From contig JADJNZ010000006.1 in assembly GCA_016714015.1 (NCBI GenBank), positions 62,001 through 126,000 on the forward strand: a DNA stretch of 64,000 bases, read 5' to 3'. A program made the translations under genes and the position numbers. The notes under the pieces are model-generated. The model was not told where the DNA came from and ran no database searches. It saw nothing but the letters and a program-made list of their open reading frames with translations. Shown piece by piece: positions 35,401 to 43,776 of the stretch; within the stretch, counting starts at the first letter, position 1, and each line of letters begins with the position of its first letter. The DNA is from Gemmatimonadota bacterium (GTDB lineage Bacteria; Gemmatimonadota; Gemmatimonadetes; Gemmatimonadales; Gemmatimonadaceae).

Positions 35401-35628
35401 GCGACCGGCGAGAAGAAGGCGCGGATCGGCGAGGTGCGGGACCAGATCAACTCGGAACCGTGGCGCTACGGGCGTCCGGGACTCGCCGCGCACGTGCAGT
35501 ACCTCTACGGCGCGATGATGCGGGCGGACCAGGCGGTGGGCAACGACGCCAAGCAGCGCCTGGTGCAGCTGCGCAAGGAACTGCAGGAGGCGCAGGCGAA
35601 GTTCGCGCGGGCCAACTCGACGATGTGA
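32467..35628 (+). CDS. Secreted VPS10/sortilin-like Asp-box beta-propeller protein ('glycosyl hydrolase' BNR family)
   Basis: The product is 1053 residues with a signal peptide (about 1-36). The first ~750 residues contain many Asp-box repeats of the S-x-D-x-G-x-T-W type ('KTTDAGANWSN', 'RTTDGGATWQR', 'KSTDGGATWARL', 'RSDDGGTSFAL', 'KTDDYGKTWALL'), giving one or two beta-propellers of the sortilin/VPS10 class. A C-terminal FlgD-like Ig domain ('VTLEILDAKGAVIRRFSSLA') and a helical tail ('AQLDHNLSVREIVSDMNRFT') follow. Proteins of this architecture are annotated as glycosyl hydrolases, but no catalytic residues are established; binding or processing of exported peptides or glycans is equally likely. 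It is separated from the upstream gene by a terminator-like hairpin. Confidence 0.85.
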   Translation: MRPTRRSLALVPALVPALVALAAMGAVPSAALFAQATTRSAAPARPAAARPAPAPPVATTAATSAFSQLRWRMVGPARGGRVTTVTGVDQEPHTFYFGSTGGGIWKTTDAGANWSNITDGQITVGSMGDIDVANSDPNVIYAGTGSDGLRSNVSIGKGVWKSVDAGKTWKHVGLKDVGNIGAVRVHPTNPNVAIVAAIGDPFRPTNARGIYRTTDGGATWQRTLYVSDSTGAVDVEFNAGDPTVLYAAMWRAERKPWTIISGAMEGGIYKSTDGGATWARLMNGLPNGLVGKANIAVSRANPQRVYVLIEAKPGMGLYRSDDGGTSFALASNNPQLSTRSFYYTTITADPTNADVVYAGAEGYFKSTDGGRTFAGMRTPHGDNHDMWVNPTNGQILIQSNDGGANVSLNGGRTWSSQYNQPTAEIYQVYVDNQVPYRIYGAQQDNSTLILPSLPVTSGGLDDPVQGWQTGPGCETGPILPHPTNPDTVYGSCKGQYSRMSMRTGQEKHYWIGAQSLYGNAMKDMIFRFQRVSPMEYSPHDNGTLYYGSQFVHRTRDEGVTWEVISPDLTWNPPHTQASYSGGPITVDNTGEEFYSVVYAIRESPLERGVIWVGANDGPFHVTRDNGRTWQKITPPGLELGGRVQNIEPSPHRRGSAYYTVLRYLLGDHKPYIYKTDDYGKTWALLTDGTNGIPADEPVRVVREDPSRPGLLYAGTEFGAYVSFNDGKVWQSLQLNLPNTPITDMKVHQQDIVISTQGRAFWIMHNITPLHEVSDAMANETVHLYTPRDAVRMRYRAGFGGLESARDSDADPEYPAAGAVVDYWFASAPSGEVTLEILDAKGAVIRRFSSLAAGEQRVAPSEPSMRGPMWERIGTPRLPAAAGHNRFTWDYTLAGPWDPNPGRSGRNGPMVPPGSYTVRLTSGTWTATKPLRIKPDPRVERDGVTTAVLQAQLDHNLSVREIVSDMNRFTAEVEQAYRAATGEKKARIGEVRDQINSEPWRYGRPGLAAHVQYLYGAMMRADQAVGNDAKQRLVQLRKELQEAQAKFARANSTM

Positions 35629-35662
35629 ACGATCGCTTGACGGATCCGGTGAACGGCGGCGC

Positions 35663-36337
35663 TCAGCGCTGCCGTCTCAGCCTGGTGTAGTTGGTATCGA
35701 TCTTCCGCACGTAGCCGAGGGTCTCGCGATAACGCCATCGCGGGACCTTCGGTGCGATCTGCTCCACGTGCAGCCAGGCCGGCGGGCCACCGGCGACGAC
35801 CCGCGCCGAGTCCGCCGCGCGGCCGATGGTGCCCTCACCTGCGTTGTAGCTCGCGAACATGAACGCGAAGCGCTCCTCCTGGCTCACCTTCCCGTCCCAG
35901 AGCCGCCAGAGATAGCGGTCGTGCATGATCCCGGCGGCGATGTTCCACTCGGGGTCGTCGATCGCGCCGAACTCGGGCCGTCGGCTCTGGATCGCGCGGT
36001 AGGTCGCCGGCATCAACTGCATCACCCCGCGCGCGCCCACCCAACTCGTCGCCGCCGAGTCGAGGTTGCTCTCGGCCATTCCCTGCGCCTTGAACCAGCG
36101 CCAGTCGAACGCCGCGCCGAACCAGCGCTTGGAGTACCGCCGGAAGGTGTCGTCGTACTTATGGTCGGCCTTGGCGGCCTCGCGCCGCTGCTGCGTGCGC
36201 GCGAGTGCGCTGACCGGGGTGGCCGACGCGGGCGTCGTCGTGGGCGCCGGGGCGGGCGGGGTGGCGGGCCGGCGCGCGGTGTCCCCCTGCCCCGCGAGGA
36301 GCAGCGGCACCGCGAGGAGCCACCCCCGCGTGCGCAT
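35663..36337 (-). CDS. Periplasmic lytic transglycosylase (SLT/MltE-like)
   Basis: The product is 224 residues with a signal peptide (about 1-20), then a Pro/Thr/Ala-rich linker to about residue 50. The lysozyme-like domain shows the catalytic Glu in 'FKAQGMAESNLDSAA', then 'GARGVMQLMPATY', 'DPEWNIAAGIMHDRYL', 'FAFMFASYNAGEGTIGRA' and 'ETLGYVRKI'. These are the family 1 lytic transglycosylase motifs. It cleaves the MurNAc-GlcNAc bond with 1,6-anhydro product formation. The start overlaps the stop of the DUF350 gene upstream, so the two are coupled. It is convergent with the VPS10-like gene. Confidence 0.9.
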   Translation of the reverse strand: MRTRGWLLAVPLLLAGQGDTARRPATPPAPAPTTTPASATPVSALARTQQRREAAKADHKYDDTFRRYSKRWFGAAFDWRWFKAQGMAESNLDSAATSWVGARGVMQLMPATYRAIQSRRPEFGAIDDPEWNIAAGIMHDRYLWRLWDGKVSQEERFAFMFASYNAGEGTIGRAADSARVVAGGPPAWLHVEQIAPKVPRWRYRETLGYVRKIDTNYTRLRRQR

Positions 36338-36540
36338 CAGTTCAGCGCGTTCCCCACGACCAGCGCGATCGCGATGAAGAGCGACCCGATGAAGATCGCC
36401 ACCGCGATGTTCCCCTTCTTGAGCTCCTCGGGGAAGTTCACCTGCGGCGTGAGGTGGTCGAAGATGCGATAGCTCGCCCACATGAGGACCACGCCCATGA
36501 TGGCGTAGCCGAAGTTCAATCCGAGGATCTCGAAGTCCAT
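36337..36540 (-). CDS. Small DUF350 membrane protein
   Basis: The product is 67 residues from ATG 36540; an in-frame TTG at 36564 would add eight residues and is less likely. Two membrane helices (about 8-28 and 44-64) flank the loop 'FDHLTPQVNFPEELKKGNIA', which is the DUF350 signature, followed by 'VAIFIGSLFIAIALVVGNAL'. The family is widespread, often linked to envelope stress or polyamine-related membrane functions, without a defined activity. It is translationally coupled to the lytic transglycosylase. It is divergent from the GNAT gene across 81 bases. Confidence 0.82.
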   Translation of the reverse strand: MDFEILGLNFGYAIMGVVLMWASYRIFDHLTPQVNFPEELKKGNIAVAIFIGSLFIAIALVVGNALN

Positions 36541-36607
36541 GTACCCTCCAACGGGATGCTCCAAAGTTGGACGGCGGCGCGGGGTCTCCGCCAGCGCCGG
36601 ACGGGCG

Positions 36608-36613
36608 TACTAT
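36608..36613 (+). promoter_or_regulatory. Putative -10 box (TACTAT) just before the GNAT gene
   Basis: TACTAT ends 8 bases before ATG 36622, which predicts a transcript with almost no leader. No Shine-Dalgarno is visible. A similar core recurs at 17312 and 57359. Confidence 0.35.
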
Positions 36614-36621
36614 TGAAGTCC

Positions 36622-37176
36622 ATGCACGGTTCCCGCTCCCTCCCGCTGCTCCGGTGCGCCACGGCGGCCGACCTGCCGGCGCTCCACCGCCTGATCGATG
36701 CATCGGTCCGCGAGCTCAGCCGCGACGTCTACACCGCCGCCGAGATCGAGAGCGGGTTGCGTCACGTCTTCGGTCCCGACACGCGGCTCATCGCCGACGG
36801 CACGTACTTCGTGTTCGACGACCGTGGGACGCTCGCGGCTGCCGGAGGCTGGAGTCGGCGCGACACGCTGTACGGGGGCGATCAAGCGAAGCGCGGCGAC
36901 GATCCTCTGCTCGACCCGGCGGTGCAGCCCGCGCGGATCCGCGCCTTCTTCGTCGATCCGCGTTACGCGCGCCGCGGGCTCGGCCGCGCGCTCCTCGCGC
37001 ACTGCACTGGCGAGGCCGCGCGGCACGGGTTCACCGCGCTCGAACTCATGGCCACGCTGCCCGGTGAGCCGCTGTATCTCGCGATGGGGTTCGCCGCGAT
37101 CGAGCGCGTGGCCGCGCCACTCCCCGACGGGGTCGCGCTACGGATGGTCCGGATGACCCGACGCATCGGGGGCTGA
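36622..37176 (+). CDS. GNAT-family N-acetyltransferase
   Basis: The product is 184 residues from ATG 36622. The GNAT fold is shown by 'RCATAADLPALHRLIDASVR', the strand 'TYFVFDDRGTLAAAGGWSRR', the strand before the acetyl-CoA loop 'ARIRAFFVDPRYARRGLGRA' containing the R-x-x-G-x-G/A signature, and the C-terminal 'LYLAMGFAAIERVAAPLPDG'. It uses acetyl-CoA; the acceptor cannot be inferred. It is cytosolic. Its start is close to a -10-like box and it has no operon partner: the downstream diguanylate cyclase gene is 133 bases away with its own leader. Confidence 0.87.
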   Translation: MHGSRSLPLLRCATAADLPALHRLIDASVRELSRDVYTAAEIESGLRHVFGPDTRLIADGTYFVFDDRGTLAAAGGWSRRDTLYGGDQAKRGDDPLLDPAVQPARIRAFFVDPRYARRGLGRALLAHCTGEAARHGFTALELMATLPGEPLYLAMGFAAIERVAAPLPDGVALRMVRMTRRIGG

Positions 37177-37223
37177 GCGCTCCGTCCTGCGACGGTGTCG
37201 CGTTCCTTTTCGCCTCTCGATTT

Positions 37224-37294
37224 GTCTATAGATGAGCGTCGAAACGCCATCCAGGGGGTGAGCGTCCTTGCATCGGACGCCGTGACAGCCCCCT
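37224..37294 (+). promoter_or_regulatory. Promoter-like box and foldable 5' leader of the c-di-GMP enzyme gene
   Basis: A TCTATAGA box (37225-37232) precedes three helices. The first is GCGT/ACGC with a CGAA tetraloop (37236-37247). An outer stem AGGGGG (37253-37258) with CCCCCT (37289-37294) encloses the hairpin GCGTCC (37262-37267) with GGACGC (37275-37280) and a 7-base loop. The leader ends 15 bases before ATG 37310. The GEMM c-di-GMP riboswitch consensus was not recognised in it. Confidence 0.45.
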
Positions 37295-37309
37295 CCCTGC
37301 ACGACTGAG

Positions 37310-39292
37310 ATGCCCAGCACGCTCCTCGCGATCGGTGGTGCCTGCACCGCGACTCTCGCCGTCGCGGCGATGTGGCGCGCGCGCGCGACGGGCGACCGGC
37401 GTGCCCGGACGAGCCCCGTCGCTCCGCGGGTGGATGCGCCGCCGGCGCCGGCCCCCGAGGACTGGCTGACACGTGCGGCCAGCGCATCGATCGACGGTCT
37501 CTGGGACTGGGACTGCCGGACCGATGCGCTGCGCCTCTCGTCACGCTGGCGTGAGATGATCGGTCTGCCCGCGGAGCCGGTCGAGCGGTCCACCGACGAG
37601 TGGTGGGGACGTGCGCACCCGTCGGACCGGACCCAGCTGCATGTCGACATCACCGCGCAGCTCGCGGGATCGGCGTCGCGGCTGAGCGTCGAGCATCGGG
37701 TGCGGCACGAGGACGGGCGCTGGCTCCATCTGCAGTGGTCCGGCTTGATCGAACGTGACGCCGGCGGACGCGCGCTGCGCGCGGCCGGGTCGGTGCGCGA
37801 CGTCACGCAGGTCCGGCTCGCCGAAGAGCGGCAGCGGCGCGACTCGCTCTACGATGCGCTCACCGGCTTGCCGAACCGCGCGCTCACGATCGACCTGCTC
37901 CGCCGCGCGATCCACCGGACGCGCCGGCAGGGCGAGCGACGCTTCGCGGTCCTCCTCGTCGACCTCGACCGCTTCAACCTCCTCAACGACTCGCTCGGCC
38001 ACGGCGCGGGTGACGAGCTCCTCAAGGGGGTCGCGCAGCGACTCGCGACCGCCGTCCGACCCGGCGACGTGATCGCCCGCCTCGGAGGCGACGAGTTCGT
38101 ACTGCTGCTCGACCAGATCAGCGATTTCGGCGACGCGGAGAGCGTGGCGGATCGCGTGAAGTTCGTGCTCGCCGAGCCGCTCACGGCCATCACGCACACG
38201 CTCACCGTCTCGGCGAGCATCGGCATCGTGCTGCACGATCCGGAGATCGACCAGCCGACCGACTACCTTCGGGACGCCGAGCTCGCGATGCACGAGGCCA
38301 AGCGCGCCGGCCGCGCACGCCACATCTGCTTCAACGCCGACATGCGGGACGGCGTCCGCCGTCGCGTGTCGGTGGAGCAGGACCTGCGCGGCGCCGTCGA
38401 CCGCGACGAGTTCACGATGCTCTATCAGCCCATCTGGAGCGTCGCGGACGGGCACGAGCGGCTCCTCGGGTTCGAAGCGCTGCTCCGCTGGCAGCACCCG
38501 CGTCGCGGCCTCCTCGGTGCGGGCGACTTCGTGCCGATCGCCGAGGAGAGCGACCTCATCGTCGCACTCGGCTCGTGGGCGATGCATCGCGCCTGCCGCG
38601 AACTCGCCGACATCGCACCGAACGGGCCGCACGCCCCGTGGGTGAGCGTCAATCTCGCCGCGCGGCAACTCGCGGACCGCGACCTCGTCGGCCTCGTCGA
38701 CAACGTCCTCCACGCCACCGGACTCGAGGCGTCACGGCTCAAGCTCGAGGTGACGGAGAACGTGATCCTGCACGACGAGCAGGGCGCGCGCCAGATGCTC
38801 GAGACGCTCCGTGCGCGCGGCGTCCAGAGTCTCATGGACGACTTCGGGACCGGGCATGCCTCGCTCAGCTACCTCCACCGGCTCCCGATCGGGACGATCA
38901 AGATCGACCGCTACTTCGTGGGACGGATGGACGTGAGCCCCGAGTGTCTCGAGATCGTGCGGTCCATCATCACGCTCGCGCGCAGCCTGGGCATGGAGGT
39001 CGTCGCCGAAGGCGTGGAGCAGGAGGCGCAACTCGCCCAGTTGCGCGCGCTCGGCTGCTGCGCCGTGCAGGGCTTCCTCTTCGCCGCCCCCCTCGTGGCC
39101 GAGGAGGCGATCGCCCTCCTCGCGGCACTCGACCACGCCGGCGCCGGCGACCCACGGGGCGTACTGCGCGATCTCGGCCTCGGTGGCGGGCGTCGCCGGT
39201 CGATCGAGACGGTCGTGCGCGGACTCGTGGACGACACCCTGCCCGACGCCGCGATGCCGGACGAGACCACGCGGGACGTCGCCGCCGCGTAA
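37310..39292 (+). CDS. PAS-GGDEF-EAL c-di-GMP turnover protein
   Basis: The product is 660 residues. One N-terminal hydrophobic segment (about 3-20) may anchor it. A PAS domain (about 50-170, 'WDWDCRTDALRLSSRWREMI') is followed by a GGDEF domain with the intact active site GGDEF at 259-263 and by an EAL domain with E389-A-L. The EAL domain keeps 'LEVTENVILHDE', 'LMDDFGTGHASLSYLHRLPI', 'TIKIDRYFVG' and 'VVAEGVEQ'. These supply the metal ligands and general base, so both diguanylate cyclase and phosphodiesterase activities are possible, with the PAS domain setting the balance. It has its own promoter-like leader and a terminator-like hairpin behind it, so it is a monocistronic unit. Confidence 0.92.
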   Translation: MPSTLLAIGGACTATLAVAAMWRARATGDRRARTSPVAPRVDAPPAPAPEDWLTRAASASIDGLWDWDCRTDALRLSSRWREMIGLPAEPVERSTDEWWGRAHPSDRTQLHVDITAQLAGSASRLSVEHRVRHEDGRWLHLQWSGLIERDAGGRALRAAGSVRDVTQVRLAEERQRRDSLYDALTGLPNRALTIDLLRRAIHRTRRQGERRFAVLLVDLDRFNLLNDSLGHGAGDELLKGVAQRLATAVRPGDVIARLGGDEFVLLLDQISDFGDAESVADRVKFVLAEPLTAITHTLTVSASIGIVLHDPEIDQPTDYLRDAELAMHEAKRAGRARHICFNADMRDGVRRRVSVEQDLRGAVDRDEFTMLYQPIWSVADGHERLLGFEALLRWQHPRRGLLGAGDFVPIAEESDLIVALGSWAMHRACRELADIAPNGPHAPWVSVNLAARQLADRDLVGLVDNVLHATGLEASRLKLEVTENVILHDEQGARQMLETLRARGVQSLMDDFGTGHASLSYLHRLPIGTIKIDRYFVGRMDVSPECLEIVRSIITLARSLGMEVVAEGVEQEAQLAQLRALGCCAVQGFLFAAPLVAEEAIALLAALDHAGAGDPRGVLRDLGLGGGRRRSIETVVRGLVDDTLPDAAMPDETTRDVAAA

Positions 39293-39308
39293 GGCGCGGC
39301 AGCCGCCA

Positions 39309-39325
39309 GGCGCCGTCGCGGCGCC
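39309..39325. terminator. GC hairpin between convergent genes
   Basis: GGCGCCG, loop TCG, CGGCGCC: a 7-bp perfect stem centred in the 40 bases between the GGDEF-EAL gene and the LuxR-type regulator, which converge here. It could serve both strands. No T tract. Confidence 0.5.
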
Positions 39326-39332
39326 CAGTCCC

Positions 39333-42314
39333 TCAGCCGAGCCCGTGCTCGCGCAGGTACTCGGTGAGCTCGTGGCGGGACTTCACCTCGAGCTTCTGGA
39401 AGATGTTGGAGATGTGCGTGCTGGCCGTGCGCGGCGAGATCCGGAGCGCCTCGCCGATCTCCGGGTTCGTCATCCCGCGCGCGGCGAGACTCGCCACCTT
39501 CATCTCCGTCGCGGTCAAGCGACCGTGATGCGGCAGCCGCGTCTGCCGCGGCCGCCACCCGTGCTCGCGCATCTGTTCGCGCACCTCGTCGAGTGCGAGC
39601 TCCGCCCCGATCCGGCGGAAGACCTCATGGCACCGTTCGAGCTCCGCCCGGGCGGCCGGCAGGTCCCCCGCGGTGATCAGCGCCTCGGCGAGCTTGCGCC
39701 GCAGGCGTGCCGCATGCTCCACGAAGGGGATCGCCTCGAGCGCATCGGCGGCCTGCCGCAGCTGGGCGATCGCGCCCGCATGATCACCCTGCAGCATCCG
39801 CTGCAGCGCCACGCACGCGTCGGCCCACGCATGCGCGAGCGGGTGTCCCAGTTGCTCCGCCGCCGCCCGCAGTCGACGCCCATACGCGTCCGCACTCTCC
39901 CATTCGCGGAGCCAGAGGGATGCCTCCGCCGCCAGCGGGAGCAGGCGATGGACGGCCCAGACCGTGTAGCCGGTCCGGTCGGCGATCGCGAGGCCGCGCT
40001 CCGCCACCTCCAACGCCGTGCGATGGTCCCGTCGATACAGGTGGTAATAGCCGATCCCGACGTGCGCCGGCACGACCTGATGCACGTTGAGCGGGAGACC
40101 CTCATCCGCGCGGTCCGCGCCGGAGCGCGCCCAGGCCTCGTCCAGCCGCTCCTTCGCACGCGTGAGATCGCCGCGCCCGCAGAGCATCAGCCCCGACCAG
40201 ACGAGCAATCGCGGCAGCAGGTTGTGCTGGCCGAATGCGCGCGCCTCCTCGATCGTCCGATCGGCGAGCGCGAGCGCCTCGTCCCACTCGCCGATGCCCG
40301 ACCGGTACTCGATCGCCACTTCGGCGGACCAGAGACGCAGCACCGGCGAGCGGAGCTGGTCGGCGAGTTGCGACGCCTGCGTGACGTGGCGGAGCGTGGC
40401 CGCGGAATCGCCCGTGAGTCCCGCGTGCACGCTGAACACCCACTCGGCCTGCCAGGCCGTGCGCAGGTCGTCCGCGCGTCGCGCGTGCTCGATCGCCTTG
40501 GTCCCGTGGAGCACGGCCGCGGCGCTCGGGCCGCGCCAGACGTTCAACGCCTGCAGCGCCTGATGCACGCGCCCGAGCAACCGCGCGTCCCCCAACGGTT
40601 CGGCGATCGCCAGGGCCAACCGCCCCGCCTCCTCCGCCGCCGCGCCATCCCCCACCTCCATCATCCCCGCGCTGCGGGCGAGGTGGAACGTCGCCTCCGC
40701 CGCCCGGTCGCCGGCGCGCAACGCCGCCGCCAGTCCGCGATCGTGGTGCGACAGCGCGAGGCGGAACTCCCCGCGCCGCAGCCATGACAGTCCCGCGCGC
40801 CGCTCGAGCGCCGCCACGCGTCGATCATCGCCGCGCGCCTCGGCCAGCGTCACGGCGCGCTTGAAGAGCGACGTGGCCGCGGCGTAGTCCCCCAGCCGAT
40901 GCTTCGCGCGCCCGAGCGACTCGAGCACCGTCTCGAGCGCCGTGGCGTCGCCGCTCGCCTCCACGAGCCGCAACGCGACGGTGAGCGACTCCGCCGCCTC
41001 GCGGTGCGACCCTCGCGCGACGGCGATCTCCCCGGCCGCGATCAGGTAGGTGACCGCCCGCGCCGATTGCGCCGGCGCCTCCGCGCGGCGGAAGTGGATC
41101 GCGATCTCCTCCGCATGCTGGAGCGCCGCGGGCCCGTACGCGCGCTCGAGCGCGTCGGCGATGCGGCCGTGGAGCGCGCGCACGCGCACCCGGCCCAGCT
41201 CGGCGTACAGCATCTCCTGCAGCAGCGGGTGCGTGAAGACGTAGGCCGGACCGACCGCGCCGTCGATCTCGTCGAATATGCGCGCCCGCCGCAGCTCGTC
41301 GACCGCGGCGAGCAGTGTCGCCTCGTCGAGCTCGGTCAGGCGCTCGAGCAGCGCGTGCGGCACCTGCGCGCCGACCACCGCCGCCAGGTGCACCACGTCC
41401 TGCGCCGGCGCCGAGAGCCGGTCGTACCGCAACTGCAGCGCGTCGCGGATGGAGTCGGGGAGCGAGAGTTGCTCGGTCGCCCACCCCACCCACCGATCGC
41501 CCTCGCGACGCAACCGCCCGGCCGTGACGAGCGCCTTGAGCGTCTCCTCGATGAAGAACGGGTTCCCGCGCGTCCGCGCATGGACGCGATCGGGGAAGTC
41601 GCCAAGGATCGCCGCCTGCTCACCGAACCCCTTCGCGATGAACTGCGCCGTCTCGTCCCGGGTGAGCGGCGGCAGGACGGTTCGGGAGAGGACCCCGAGG
41701 GACGTCAGCGACTGCTCGAGGAGACGGAGCGCACGCTGCGACTCCCGGTGCGCGTCATTGTACGTCGCGAGCAGCAGGAGCGGATGCGCGGATGCGCTGC
41801 GCGCGACGAAGTGGAGGAGATCCATCGACGACGGGTCGGCCCAGTGCAGGTTCTCGAGCACCACGAGCACCGGCGCCTTCTTGGCGAGCGCGAAGAGCAG
41901 CTGCCCGAACGCGTCGAACAACCGCGGCTTGAGCTCGGCGGGGTCCCCCGCACGAGCCGCGGTGCGGTCGGTCCGGAGCAGTGGGAAGAGCAGCGCGAGC
42001 TCCGTGCCCGCCCCGCGCGAGAGCGTCTGCAGCGCCGGCATCCCGAGTTCGCGCAGGTACGGCACGAAGCCGTCGCCGAAGATCGCGTAGGGGATCCCCG
42101 TCTCGACGGGGAATGCCCGACCGACCAGCACGGTGAAGCCTCGCTCGACCGCGCGCTCGCGCACCGCCTCCACGAGCCGCGTCTTTCCCACGCCTCCCTC
42201 GCCGGCGACGATCCGGATGCTCCCCGATCCGCGCTTCGCCGCGTCGAGGGCGTCGGTCAGCGCGTGCAGTTCGTGCATCCGTCCGACGAGTGGTGTGCGC
42301 TCGTGGCTCAGCAT
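39333..42314 (-). CDS. Large ATP-binding LuxR-family transcriptional regulator (LAL type)
   Basis: The product is 993 residues. An AAA_16/STAND ATPase starts at once ('TPLVGRMHELHALTDAL') with Walker A GEGGVGKT (38-45) and a Walker B-like 'PVLVVLENLHWAD'. A long TPR-rich middle (about 380-900) follows. The C-terminal LuxR helix-turn-helix is 'LTATEMKVASLAARGMTNPE' then 'SPRTASTHISNIFQKLEV'. Such proteins need ATP and an inducer or a partner protein to oligomerise and bind DNA. It is the last gene of a ten-gene minus-strand run, 57 bases after a Ser/Thr kinase gene, which makes the kinase a plausible modulator (inference). Confidence 0.88.
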   Translation of the reverse strand: MLSHERTPLVGRMHELHALTDALDAAKRGSGSIRIVAGEGGVGKTRLVEAVRERAVERGFTVLVGRAFPVETGIPYAIFGDGFVPYLRELGMPALQTLSRGAGTELALLFPLLRTDRTAARAGDPAELKPRLFDAFGQLLFALAKKAPVLVVLENLHWADPSSMDLLHFVARSASAHPLLLLATYNDAHRESQRALRLLEQSLTSLGVLSRTVLPPLTRDETAQFIAKGFGEQAAILGDFPDRVHARTRGNPFFIEETLKALVTAGRLRREGDRWVGWATEQLSLPDSIRDALQLRYDRLSAPAQDVVHLAAVVGAQVPHALLERLTELDEATLLAAVDELRRARIFDEIDGAVGPAYVFTHPLLQEMLYAELGRVRVRALHGRIADALERAYGPAALQHAEEIAIHFRRAEAPAQSARAVTYLIAAGEIAVARGSHREAAESLTVALRLVEASGDATALETVLESLGRAKHRLGDYAAATSLFKRAVTLAEARGDDRRVAALERRAGLSWLRRGEFRLALSHHDRGLAAALRAGDRAAEATFHLARSAGMMEVGDGAAAEEAGRLALAIAEPLGDARLLGRVHQALQALNVWRGPSAAAVLHGTKAIEHARRADDLRTAWQAEWVFSVHAGLTGDSAATLRHVTQASQLADQLRSPVLRLWSAEVAIEYRSGIGEWDEALALADRTIEEARAFGQHNLLPRLLVWSGLMLCGRGDLTRAKERLDEAWARSGADRADEGLPLNVHQVVPAHVGIGYYHLYRRDHRTALEVAERGLAIADRTGYTVWAVHRLLPLAAEASLWLREWESADAYGRRLRAAAEQLGHPLAHAWADACVALQRMLQGDHAGAIAQLRQAADALEAIPFVEHAARLRRKLAEALITAGDLPAARAELERCHEVFRRIGAELALDEVREQMREHGWRPRQTRLPHHGRLTATEMKVASLAARGMTNPEIGEALRISPRTASTHISNIFQKLEVKSRHELTEYLREHGLG

Positions 42315-42371
42315 CCGTCCGCCGACGTCAGCTGATCCACGAGCCCCGCACGAACGGCGACGTTCGCTGCG

Positions 42372-43262
<891 letters not shown>

Positions 43263-43278
43263 CGGGGAGAAGCTACTC

Positions 43279-43776
43279 CTATTTCTTCCGGGCCGCAGGA
43301 CGCCGCGCCGGCGCCGCGGGCGCCCCGTGCAACCAGGCGCTCACCTCGGCGGCGTGCCCCTCATGGTGCACGTCGCGCCACGCCTGCTCCAGCCGGCCGT
43401 CCGGCCCGATGACGAACGTCGACCGGACCACGCCCATGTAGTAGCGCCCCCAGAAGAGCTTGCGGTGCCAGACGGCGTACGCCTGGCACGCCACGGCGTC
43501 CTTGTCGGCGAGGAGCGCGTACGGGAGGCGTTCCGCCGCCTGGAACTTCGCGTGGCGCCGCCAGGTGTCCGGCGAGATCCCGATCACCGTCACGTCCTTC
43601 TCGCTGAACCGCGGCATCGCGTCGCGGAACTCGCACGCTTCCACCGTGCACCCCGGCGTGCTCGCCTTCTGGAAGAAGAAGAGCACCACCCGCCGGCCCC
43701 GGAGGTCATCGAGCGAGACCCATGCGCCCGTCGTGTCCTGCAGCCGGAACCCCGGCGCCTTGCTTCCCACCTTCAC
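43279..43776 (-). CDS. bcp: Thioredoxin-dependent peroxiredoxin of the Bcp/PrxQ type
   Basis: The product is 165 residues. The PrxQ motif 'FFFQKASTPGCTVEACEFRD' gives peroxidatic Cys43 and resolving Cys48 five residues later, the alpha-2 type of Bcp. 'VIGISPDTWRRHAKF' and 'STFVIGPDGRLEQAW' complete the thioredoxin fold. It reduces hydroperoxides with thioredoxin as donor. A Pro/Ala/Arg/Lys tail (about 148-165) is extra to the family. It overlaps the upstream epimerase gene by four bases and is the fourth gene of the FMO-BASS-SDR cassette. Confidence 0.92.
   Translation of the reverse strand: MKVGSKAPGFRLQDTTGAWVSLDDLRGRRVVLFFFQKASTPGCTVEACEFRDAMPRFSEKDVTVIGISPDTWRRHAKFQAAERLPYALLADKDAVACQAYAVWHRKLFWGRYYMGVVRSTFVIGPDGRLEQAWRDVHHEGHAAEVSAWLHGAPAAPARRPAARKK

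Noticed and set aside
32260..35493. A 1077-codon open frame on the minus strand opposite the VPS10-like gene
   Set aside because: It is an antisense shadow of a GC-rich gene: composition is Arg/Ala/His-rich with no domain, while the plus strand encodes a clear Asp-box protein.
36337..36564. Longer DUF350 protein starting at TTG 36564
   Set aside because: The extra eight residues are not hydrophobic or conserved-looking, and ATG 36540 gives the standard family start.
37224..37309. GEMM-type c-di-GMP riboswitch
   Set aside because: Helices are present but the conserved GEMM core sequences were not recognised, so only an unnamed structured leader is reported.
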